Source: Propionicimonas sp. (GTDB taxonomy: Bacteria; Actinomycetota; Actinomycetes; Propionibacteriales; Propionibacteriaceae). From it: a DNA stretch of 64,000 bases. A program made the translations under genes and the position numbers. Below, in pieces: positions 57,957 through 64,000 of this stretch. The first letter of the stretch is position 1. Each line of letters begins with the position of its first letter. The stretch covers positions 16,195 to 80,194 of the forward strand of contig NZ_JARKPQ010000140.1 of assembly GCF_029975155.1 (NCBI RefSeq), written 5' to 3'. The notes under the pieces are model-generated. The model did no database searches and was not told the origin of the DNA. It saw only the letters and a list, made by a program, of their open reading frames with translations.

Positions 57957-58501
57957 GCCGCGCCCACTTTCCGCATCGCATTCTCCAGCAGCGGCAGCTG
58001 CAGCGCGCACCACGGGCTGAGCAGGGCCGGCACGGTGTCGGCGATCCGGAGCAGGTCGTCCCAGGGAGCCCAGGCGGTCTCGCAGACCTCCGCCGGGTCG
58101 GGCGTGAGCGTGCCTCGCGCCCGGCCGAGCCAGACCGGGCAGGTCTCGTTCTCGACGGTCCCGGACGCGTCCACGGCGCGGTAGCCGAAGTCGGGCAGGA
58201 CCAGGTTCAGGTCGTCGACCGAAACGCCGAGTTCCTGGGACACCCGCCGCCGCACGGCCGCCTCGCCGGCCTCACCGGGACGGGGATGGCCGCAGCAGGA
58301 GTTCGTCCACACCCCCGGCCAAGTGGCCTTGGTCAGGGCGCGGCGGGTGAGCAGCAGGCGTCCGGCGTCGTCGAACAGGTAGCAGGAGAACGCGAGGTGC
58401 CGCGGGGTGTCGCGGGTGTGCACGGCCGCGCGGTCGGCCTGTCCGATCGGGCGGTCGTGCTCATCGAGGAGCACCACCAGGTCGTCGACGTCGGCGTTCA
58501 T
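57953..58501 (-). CDS. idi: Isopentenyl-diphosphate delta-isomerase type I
   Basis: A 182-residue Nudix-fold isomerase that interconverts isopentenyl and dimethylallyl diphosphate. 'RHLAFSCYLFDDAGRLLLTRRALTKATWPGVWTNSCCGHPRPGE' contains the catalytic Cys in the TNSCCGHP motif; 'ENETCPVWLGRARG' holds the second (Glu) site. Start is the ATG overlapping the preceding gene. It raises precursor supply for the crt operon. Confidence 0.95.
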   Translation of the reverse strand: MNADVDDLVVLLDEHDRPIGQADRAAVHTRDTPRHLAFSCYLFDDAGRLLLTRRALTKATWPGVWTNSCCGHPRPGEAGEAAVRRRVSQELGVSVDDLNLVLPDFGYRAVDASGTVENETCPVWLGRARGTLTPDPAEVCETAWAPWDDLLRIADTVPALLSPWCALQLPLLENAMRKVGAA

Positions 58502-59307
58502 CGGGCGCCCCCGGACTGGTTGGCGTGGACGGGAACAAGCTGACCCGCCCGTCCGAGCCAGATCAAGCCGGTGACGGTCAGCACAACTGCTGCGGCCACC
58601 ACGGCAGCGACGCCGGTGAGCGTCGATGCCGGCTCGCCGGTCAGTCGCCCGACACCGATCCAGGACAGTCCCCAGGCCATGGCCAGGGCGACGCCGATCC
58701 GGCCGTCCAGCACGCGGGCCAGCACGGCGCCGATGGCCGCAGCCACCGCGAGCACGGCGACGGCCAGAAGCTCCGCGACCGGCAGCGGCGGGTTCACCCC
58801 GGACGCGACCAGGGCGGCGGTGATGTTCGCGGCGGTGGCGATCGCCACCCAGCCGAGGTAGAGCCCGAACGTGCCGTCCACCACGACCTTCTCGACCGCG
58901 GAGGCGTGCCGCGGCGGACCGAGCCGCCGCATCAGCTCGCCCAGCGTGGCGACGAGGGCGACGATCACGATGACGCTGACCCACAGCCAGCCCGCCTGCG
59001 TGACCAGCAACCAGGCGCCGTTCAGCACCATCGTCAGCGCGGCGAGGGCGCCGATCCGGCGGGCCCGCGGCGAGGCGGTGTTCGCGGGCAGCCACTGCCA
59101 GACCACGTAGGCGATCAGGCCCGCGTAGATCACCGACCAGATCGAGAACGCGCGAACAGCCGGTGCCAGCAGCGTCGCGGTCGCCGACAGGCTGCCGCCG
59201 GAGCTCTCCTCGACCCGCGTGCCGATCACGCCGACGCCGAACAGCGTGCCCACGACCATGCACACGGCGGCGGCGGTGACCGCCACCTGGCGAACTCGAT
59301 CCCTCAT
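58498..59307 (-). CDS. TspO/MBR-like membrane protein heading the carotenoid operon
   Basis: A 269-residue integral membrane protein with about seven helices: 'VAVTAAAVCMVVGTLFGVGVIG', 'RAFSIWSVIYAGLIAYVVWQWLPA', 'NGAWLLVTQAGWLWVSVIVIVALV', 'GLYLGWVAIATAANITAALVASG' and more. The Trp-rich pattern matches the long 'tryptophan-rich sensory protein' relatives of TspO. The 886-residue track ORF is an artefact of read-through. It is the first gene of the idi-crtE-crtIB-crtYc-crtYd-crtU operon and diverges from the B12/light regulator. In some bacteria TspO proteins modulate carotenoid genes. Confidence 0.82.
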   Translation of the reverse strand: MRDRVRQVAVTAAAVCMVVGTLFGVGVIGTRVEESSGGSLSATATLLAPAVRAFSIWSVIYAGLIAYVVWQWLPANTASPRARRIGALAALTMVLNGAWLLVTQAGWLWVSVIVIVALVATLGELMRRLGPPRHASAVEKVVVDGTFGLYLGWVAIATAANITAALVASGVNPPLPVAELLAVAVLAVAAAIGAVLARVLDGRIGVALAMAWGLSWIGVGRLTGEPASTLTGVAAVVAAAVVLTVTGLIWLGRAGQLVPVHANQSGGAR

Positions 59308-59338
59308 TGCGTACTCCTGCCCCCGAAACCTGCATCCC

Positions 59339-59413
59339 AAACCTTGTACAAAAACGATGCCAGTTACCCCACAGCTTGAACAGACTTCAGCGGTAAACCT
59401 TAGACAAAATGCG
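59339..59413. promoter_or_regulatory. Divergent carotenoid/regulator promoter with repeated 'aaaccttNNacaaaa' sites
   Basis: Two direct copies, AAACCTTGTACAAAAACG (59339-59356) and AAACCTTAGACAAAATGCG (59395-59413), lie 56 bases apart in the 153-base gap between the TspO-like gene and the MerR/B12 regulator. The TTGTACA core resembles operators reported for LitR/CarH regulators. They are good candidate binding sites for auto- and operon repression in the dark. Confidence 0.6.
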
Positions 59414-59460
59414 TACGACTCTCGCCGTTGTGGTGAACTCGCCGGTACCCTCGGACGGTC

Positions 59461-60291
59461 ATGGTCACGATCAAGAAGGCCGCCGAGCTCACCGGGGTCC
59501 CCGAGCACACGCTGCGGGCGTGGGAGCGCCGCTACGGCCTGGTCGCGCCGCACCGCACCGCCGCGGGCTACCGGCTGTACGACGAGGCCGCCCTGGAGCG
59601 GATCCGGCTGATGCACAGCCTCGTCCGGGCGGGCTGGTCGCCCCGCGAGGCCGCCGTCGAGTCTGCGCGCCGCGGGCAGGACGAGGCGGGACCGCATGGC
59701 GAGCGGGAACTGGTGGCGGCAGCGGCGGCCCTGGATGGGGACGCGGCCGCGCGGGTGCTGGACGCCCAGTTCGCCCGGGGGTCGTTCGAGACCGTCGTCG
59801 ACGAGTGGCTGATGCCGGCGATGACCGTGCTCGGCCGGGCGTGGGCGAGCGGCGAGGTGTCCGTCGCGGGTGAGCACCTGGTGAGCAACCTCGTCATGCG
59901 CCGGCTCGCCGCGGCCTACGAGGCCGCCGGCCAGCCCGCCTCGGGCCGGACGGTCCTCGTCGGCGCCCCGCCCGGCGTCGACCACGAACTCGGCCTGCTG
60001 GCGTTCGCCACCGCGGCCCGCCGGGCCGGGATCGCCACGGTCTATCTGGGTTCGCAGCTGCCCGCGGAGGCATGGCGCGACGCCGCGGGGAAGGTCGGCG
60101 CCCACGCGGCCGTCAGCTCGCTGTACCGCCGCAAGGACGCGGCGCGGCTGCGTCCGGTGGTCGCGGCGCTCGCCGACCTGCCGTCCCTTGAGCTGTGGGT
60201 GGGCGGACGCCACCAGCACCTCGCCCCGCCACCGTTCCGTCCGCTCGGCCACTCGATCAGCGAGGCCGCCGCGAAGCTCGCCGTCCCCTGA
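59461..60291 (+). CDS. MerR-family B12-dependent light regulator (CarH/LitR type)
   Basis: 276 residues. Residues 1-70 are a MerR helix-turn-helix (TIKKAAELTGVPEHTLRAWERRYGL). Residues ~85-165 form the helical cobalamin-cap domain with 'WASGEVSVAGEHLVSNLVMRRL' (conserved W, and EH pair). The rest is the B12-binding Rossmann domain, with 'PPGVDHELGLLAFATAARRAG' carrying the lower-ligand His. CarH/LitR proteins bind adenosylcobalamin, repress crt genes in the dark and let go when light breaks the Co-C bond. The divergent carotenoid operon is the obvious target. Confidence 0.9.
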   Translation: MVTIKKAAELTGVPEHTLRAWERRYGLVAPHRTAAGYRLYDEAALERIRLMHSLVRAGWSPREAAVESARRGQDEAGPHGERELVAAAAALDGDAAARVLDAQFARGSFETVVDEWLMPAMTVLGRAWASGEVSVAGEHLVSNLVMRRLAAAYEAAGQPASGRTVLVGAPPGVDHELGLLAFATAARRAGIATVYLGSQLPAEAWRDAAGKVGAHAAVSSLYRRKDAARLRPVVAALADLPSLELWVGGRHQHLAPPPFRPLGHSISEAAAKLAVP

Positions 60292-60317
60292 CCATTCGTC
60301 GATCTCTGGAGTGACCG

Positions 60318-60486
60318 GAAAATGGGGACAGGTCCCTTTCCCGTTCACCCGGACGACCCGCCGATCGTCGAGCCTGTCGAGACACGGCGCCGGTCTCGAC
60401 AAGCCCGACCAGCGAACTGCGGGGGTGACCAGCGATCTATGGGAGTGGAGCGTGAACGGTAAAGGACCCGTCCCCTTACTGTTCAG
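60318..60486. repeat. Dispersed repeat cluster
   Basis: Contains 'aatggggacaggtccctttcccgttcac' (60322-60350), 'cgtcgagcctgtcgagac...ggtctcgacaagcccgacc' (60366-60411), and 'gtgaacggtaaaggacccgtccccttactgttcag' (60451-60486). The last overlaps the tspO stop codon. No gene in the 191-base convergent gap. Confidence 0.85.
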
Positions 60487-60965
60487 GCCCGGTTGCGCCT
60501 TGCCACGGCGGCGGACAGCGCGGTGGCGAAGGCACACCAGGCGGCGTAGGCGAGGAACGGCGTGGTGTTGGCCCGCCCGGTCGGACGGGCGCGGCGAGCG
60601 AGGTCGGCGGCACTCGCCGCGAGCACGGCTGCGACACCAACGGCCGGACGCAGCGCGTGCGCGCGGAAGAAGACCCCGCTCCATGCCGCGTTCAGCACGA
60701 GGTTGGCGGCGTAGGCAGCCTTGAACCGGTCGGCGTCCGCCTGGCGTCCGCCCTCCTCCAGGCCGGCGATCGTGCGGGTCGCAGCCGCGCCGATGGCCGC
60801 GTAGAGCGTCGTCCAGACCAGCGGGAACGCCGCCGGCGGCGGCTGCCAGCGCGGCAGGCGCAGCGACCGGTACCAGGCCGACGTCGGGTTGGTCAGGATC
60901 GAGCCGGCCACCGCACAGGCGGTGGTCAGCGCGCCGACGACGGGGCCGGGTTCGCGGGTCTTCAT
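60483..60965 (-). CDS. tspO: TspO/MBR family protein
   Basis: A 160-residue five-helix TspO-type protein. Diagnostic 'WYRSLRLPRWQPPPAAFPLVWTTLYAAIGAAATR' and 'AYAANLVLNAAWSGVFF' are present; it ends 'FLAYAAWCAFATALSAAVARRNRA'. TspO binds porphyrins and other ligands; in photosynthetic bacteria it negatively affects carotenoid and pigment genes. Start ATG shares bases with the stop of the upstream DUF6328-like gene (TGATGA). Its stop lies within a dispersed repeat. Confidence 0.9.
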   Translation of the reverse strand: MKTREPGPVVGALTTACAVAGSILTNPTSAWYRSLRLPRWQPPPAAFPLVWTTLYAAIGAAATRTIAGLEEGGRQADADRFKAAYAANLVLNAAWSGVFFRAHALRPAVGVAAVLAASAADLARRARPTGRANTTPFLAYAAWCAFATALSAAVARRNRA

Positions 60966-61468
60966 CAGGTGTCCTCTCCGATCCGGGGACGGCTGCGCAG
61001 CAGCAGGGGTAGCAGGAGCCATGCGCCCAGGAATACGACCGCGCCGACGAGCGCCGCGACGAGGCCGGAGGTCGTGCCGAGCACGAACCCGAAGACGAGA
61101 GCGGTGACGAGTACGACGGTGACCGCGAGGAGGGCCAGTCCGATCTTGGCCAGGACATCGGACGAGTCGACGAGCAGGTCCTTCACGTGGCGCCGGAACA
61201 GCAGCCGGTGCAGCGGCACGGGCGCGACGACGAAGAGCGTGGCCAGCGTGCCGGAGGCGACGGCGCCGAGGAACACGGCCACCAGCGCCGGGTCGAGCTC
61301 GGCGAAGCGGGACTGGAACGGGATCGTCAGCAGGAAGCCCGACAGGATCTGGATGCCGGTCTGGGTCACCCGCAGCTCCTGGAGCAGTTCGCTCCAGTTC
61401 CGGTCGCTGCGCTCCGCGGGGGTCTCGTTGCGCTCGGGCCAGGGCCTCTCCGTCCGCTCGTCCGACAT
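60965..61468 (-). CDS. DUF6328-type membrane protein
   Basis: 167 residues: an acidic N-terminus (SDERTERPWPERNETPAERSDRNW), then 'ELLQELRVTQTGIQILSGFLLTIPFQSRF', the hallmark of this family. Four membrane segments follow, with a basic loop 'HRLLFRRHVKDLLVDSSDVLAKIG'. It is placed between tspO and the methyltransferase gene; function unknown. Confidence 0.82.
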   Translation of the reverse strand: MSDERTERPWPERNETPAERSDRNWSELLQELRVTQTGIQILSGFLLTIPFQSRFAELDPALVAVFLGAVASGTLATLFVVAPVPLHRLLFRRHVKDLLVDSSDVLAKIGLALLAVTVVLVTALVFGFVLGTTSGLVAALVGAVVFLGAWLLLPLLLRSRPRIGEDT

Positions 61469-61533
61469 CGTCCTCCCTGCTGTCGCGTGGACTACAGGCA
61501 ATACCCACGCGGACGGCCGGACAACCCCTGGCC

Positions 61534-62250
61534 TCAGCTCGCGGGGCGCCGGGCCACCCAGGTGTGCAGGATGCCGCGCTGCCAGCCGTCCACGTCGAGG
61601 CGGACGAGGTCGGTGAAGCCCGCCGCCGCCAGCCGGGCGGAGAAGGCGTCCGTGCCGTCGAACCCGCGCACGCTGCGCCATAGGTACACGTACAGGCTCG
61701 GACGGGCGCGCAGCACGAACGCCAGCGGCACGACGACCAGCCAGCAGACCAGCGACCAGACGATCCCGGCACGCCGTCGGCCGGCCACCGAGTACTCCTG
61801 GACGACCAGCCACCCGCCGGGTTCCAGCTGCTCGCGCACCATGCCGAGCACGTCGTCCCGGCCCGCCGCCGGCACGTTCCGGAACAGGTACGCGGCCAGG
61901 ACCCCCTGGGCCGGCGGCAGCCCCAGGCCGGGCAGCGTCTCCGCCGTGGCGTGGACGAACTCCACCCCGGCCGGCCACGCCTTCGTCCGCGCCTGGTCGA
62001 GCATGCCCTCGGACGCGTCCACGCCCACCACCCGAGCCTCCGGTAGGGCCTCGACCAGCGCCGCTGTGGACGATCCCGAGCCGCAGCCGAGGTCGAGGAG
62101 CACGAGGTCCCCGCGCCCGCCCAGCCGCTCGGCGAGCACCCTCGCTGCCGCCCGGAGGTGGCGGTGGTAGCCGGGGTTGAGCCGGGTCATCAGGTCGTAG
62201 CGCCCGGCCGCGCGGTCGAAGGCGTCGTCCAGCCCCGGCGTGGTCCTCAT
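61534..62250 (-). CDS. UbiE-type class I SAM-dependent methyltransferase
   Basis: 238 residues. Motif I 'LVLLDLGCGSGSSTAALVEAL', with 'RVVGVDASEGMLDQAR' following. The N-terminal 'DDAFDRAAGRYDLMTRLNPGYHRHL' is UbiE/MenG-like. A hydrophobic segment (IVWSLVCWLVVVPLAFVLRA) suggests membrane association. Related proteins are seen near carotenoid and quinone loci. Whether it acts on a carotenoid, a quinone or another lipid is open. The track ORF is far too long; the ATG near 62250 starts MRTTPGLDDAF. Confidence 0.85.
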   Translation of the reverse strand: MRTTPGLDDAFDRAAGRYDLMTRLNPGYHRHLRAAARVLAERLGGRGDLVLLDLGCGSGSSTAALVEALPEARVVGVDASEGMLDQARTKAWPAGVEFVHATAETLPGLGLPPAQGVLAAYLFRNVPAAGRDDVLGMVREQLEPGGWLVVQEYSVAGRRRAGIVWSLVCWLVVVPLAFVLRARPSLYVYLWRSVRGFDGTDAFSARLAAAGFTDLVRLDVDGWQRGILHTWVARRPAS

Positions 62251-62295
62251 CGCGGCACGGTAGCGGATTGGACGACTGCTCCGGAGGGTACTGCG

Positions 62296-63171
62296 GTGGG
62301 CATGAGTGAGCAGAAGTCGGGCTTCCCGCCGCAGGAGCAGCAGCCGCCGGGGCTGACCGGGGAGATGCGTCCCCGTCCCGACCACGGCGAGGACAGCTAC
62401 ACCGGTTCGGGCCTGCTGACCGGACGCCGCGCGCTGATCACCGGCGGCGACTCCGGCATCGGCCGCGCGGTGGCGATCGCCTTCGCTCGCGAGGGCGCCG
62501 ACGTCGCCATCGGCTACCTGGCCGAGGAGGAAGCGGACGCCCGGGAGACCCTCGACCTCATCGAGCAGGCCGGACGCACCGCTGTGGGCATCGCGGCCGA
62601 CCTGACCACCCGCGACGCCTGCCGCCAGACCGTCGAGGCCGCCGTCACGGGTCTGGGCGGGCTGGACATCCTGGCCAACAACGCCGGCTTCCACTTCACG
62701 AAGGGCGACTCGGGGACGCTGAAGGGCCTCGAGCCGGACCTGGTGGAACGCGTGCTGCAGCTCAACTTCGCCGCCGTACTGTGGCTGTCGCAGGCCGCGC
62801 TGCCCCACCTCGGGAAGGGTTCGGCGATCATCAACACCAGTTCGATCCAGGCGTACGAGCCGTCTGTCCAGCTGCTCGACTACGCGGCGACCAAGGCGGC
62901 GATCAACAGCATCACGGTGAACCTGGCCGAGCAGCTCGGCCCGAAGGGGATCCGGGTGAACGCCGTCGCACCGGGTCCGATCTGGACGCCGCTGCAGCCC
63001 GCCACCCGGGACGCGGAGGAGGTGGCGACGTTCGGCTCTGACACCCCGCTGGGCCGGGCCGGCCAGCCGGCGGAGGTCGCGCCCGCGTTCGTGTTCCTCG
63101 CGTCCGAGCGGACGGCGAGCTTCGTGTCCGGGACGATCCTCGGCGTCACCGGGGGCAAGGCGACGTTCTAG
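62296..63171 (+). CDS. SDR-family oxidoreductase (YghA-like)
   Basis: 291 residues. A Pro/Gln-rich N-terminal ~35 residues ([20 protein letters not shown]) precedes the SDR core: '[27 protein letters not shown]' (TGxxxGIG), '[11 protein letters not shown]' (NNAG), catalytic Ser in '[12 protein letters not shown]' and YAATK. It belongs to the extended-N-terminus YghA-like group, NADP-linked aldehyde/sugar reductases. The GTG seven bases after GGAGGG is taken as start; an ATG six bases later is possible. Confidence 0.88.
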   Translation: MGMSEQKSGFPPQEQQPPGLTGEMRPRPDHGEDSYTGSGLLTGRRALITGGDSGIGRAVAIAFAREGADVAIGYLAEEEADARETLDLIEQAGRTAVGIAADLTTRDACRQTVEAAVTGLGGLDILANNAGFHFTKGDSGTLKGLEPDLVERVLQLNFAAVLWLSQAALPHLGKGSAIINTSSIQAYEPSVQLLDYAATKAAINSITVNLAEQLGPKGIRVNAVAPGPIWTPLQPATRDAEEVATFGSDTPLGRAGQPAEVAPAFVFLASERTASFVSGTILGVTGGKATF

Positions 63172-63244
63172 GCTGGGTGCGGCCTCCGCGACGGCACGCA
63201 CGGCGAGAACGCGGAGGGCCCACCCTCATCGAGGGGAGGTGCGC

Positions 63245-63640
63245 GTGGAGCACAAGAGCTGGTTCCTCACCGTCGCGAATGCGCTGTCGCAGTTCGCGGG
63301 CCGGGCGACCACGTTCATCGGGGCGACCTCGCTGGTGGTGCTGTGGGCGGTCCTCGGTCCGGTGTTCGGGTTCAGCGACACCTGGCAGTTGGTGATCAAC
63401 ACGTCGACGACGATCATCACGTTCCTGATGGTGTTCCTGATTCAGAACACCCAGAACCGGGACACCGCCGCCATCCAGACCAAGCTGGACGAGCTGATCC
63501 GCGCCATCGAGGGTGCGAACGACGCCCTGCTCGACCTCGAGGAGCTGGACGAGAAGGACATCTCCAAGATCCGCGAGCCCTACGAGGACCTCGCCCGGAA
63601 GGCCAAAGAGAAGCACGGCCTCGGCTCCGACATCCCCTGA
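63245..63640 (+). CDS. Low-affinity iron permease-like membrane protein
   Basis: 131 residues with two membrane segments ([20 protein letters not shown] and [37 protein letters not shown]). The second, with '[21 protein letters not shown]', is the hallmark of the low-affinity iron permease family. A charged C-terminal part follows. The GTG five bases after GGGGAGG is the chosen start. Transport activity in bacteria is unproven. Confidence 0.85.
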   Translation: MEHKSWFLTVANALSQFAGRATTFIGATSLVVLWAVLGPVFGFSDTWQLVINTSTTIITFLMVFLIQNTQNRDTAAIQTKLDELIRAIEGANDALLDLEELDEKDISKIREPYEDLARKAKEKHGLGSDIP

Positions 63641-63714
63641 GCGGACCGCGTCACCCGGGCCGCTGTTTCTCGTCCTCCCGGGCCGCTGCTTGTCGCCCTC
63701 CTAATGCATGTGCT

Positions 63715-64000
63715 CCTCGTCATCCCGGGCTTGACCCGGGATCCCTGTTGCCGCATTGCCAGACCGGTGCAGGGATCCCGGCGTCCGCCGGGACGACGAG
63801 TGGGGCCGCTGCCCCTCGTCATCCCGGGCCTGACCCGGGATCCCTGTTGCCGCATTGCCAGACCGGTGCACGGATCCCGGCGTCCGCCGGGATGACGGGT
63901 GGTGCTTCTTCTCGTCATCCCGGGCCTGACCCGGGATCCCCGTTGCCGCATTGCCAGACCGGTGCAGGGATCCCGGCGTTCGCCGGGACGACGAGTGGTG
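63715..64000. repeat. Three-copy tandem array of the 'gtcatcccggg...cggcgtccgccgggatgac' element
   Basis: Units beginning 'ctcgtcatcccgggc' start near 63717, 63818 and 63913 (spacing 101 and 95 bases). Each has a left arm (cccgggcttgacccggga), a nearly constant centre (tgttgccgcattgccagaccggtgc) and a right arm (cccggcgtccgccggga). The identical centres show recent tandem duplication. The array runs to the window edge and may continue. Confidence 0.85.

Noticed and set aside
58498-61158. Minus-strand 886-residue ORF
   Set aside because: Only the last 269 residues (TspO-like membrane protein) look real; upstream part is antisense to the MerR regulator and out of frame with tspO.
63715-64000. 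CRISPR array
   Set aside because: Units are themselves palindromic, spacers are nearly identical rather than unique, the same arms are scattered through the window, and no cas genes are present.
1-64000. tRNA or rRNA genes
   Set aside because: No cloverleaf with a GTTCRA-type T-arm or rRNA-like stretch was recognised by eye; a tRNAscan-SE run would settle it.

Overview
The window is very GC-rich, dense in genes and rich in GTG starts and ATGA/GTGA stop-start overlaps. The gene content (B12-dependent propanediol microcompartment, actinobacterial CrtYc/CrtYd lycopene cyclase with isorenieratene synthase, ABC sugar importer without its own ATPase) points to an actinobacterium, most likely of the Propionibacteriaceae type. 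This placement is an inference from gene content only; no rRNA or tRNA gene is visible.

Layout. 1-12.9 kb: a propanediol-utilisation (pdu) locus. On the minus strand it runs pduA-B-C-D-E-G-H-K-J-L-eutJ-like-flavoprotein (cut by the left edge), with pduU-pduV divergent and pduQ plus the AraC-type regulator pocR beyond. 13-21.5 kb: two LacI regulators, a GH36 alpha-galactosidase, and a divergent sugar ABC importer (two permeases and a binding lipoprotein). 21.6-24.3 kb: a pentapeptide protein, a frameshifted DUF559-type gene and a membrane protein. 24.5-30.4 kb: a dipeptide/oligopeptide ABC operon in the order C-A-B-D-F. 30.4-34.5 kb: small monooxygenase, YihY-type protein, a three-gene lipoprotein/micropeptide/membrane-protein set, and a zinc alcohol dehydrogenase.

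34.8-43.5 kb is the most striking region: a fluoride-response island. Four sequences match the fluoride (crcB-motif) riboswitch. They lie ahead of a dynamin-like GTPase, an enolase, a uspA-crcB-crcB operon, and an operon of two MutS-like ATPases plus a histidine phosphatase. Exporters, a fluoride-sensitive glycolytic enzyme, a stress protein and putative repair or remodelling ATPases would therefore all be switched on by fluoride.

43.5-52 kb: a deletion scar of a sugar ABC operon, a three-gene envelope-stress-like operon, topoisomerase IB, an arginase-family protein, a START-like protein and a PYROXD2-like FAD enzyme. 52-62.3 kb: a carotenoid locus (crtU, crtYd, crtYc, fused crtI-crtB, crtE, idi, a TspO-like membrane gene) facing a MerR/B12-binding light regulator of the CarH/LitR type, then tspO, a DUF6328-type gene and a methyltransferase. 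Predicted product: isorenieratene. 62.3-64 kb: an SDR dehydrogenase, a small iron-permease-like membrane protein and a tandem repeat array.

At least four families of dispersed palindromic repeats fill the intergenic spaces. They have also entered coding sequence: repeat-derived residues or stop codons are seen in eutJ, pduK, the alpha-galactosidase, the GTPase, the 44.2-kb membrane protein, topoisomerase IB, crtYc, crtU and tspO, and one copy has fused crtI to crtB.
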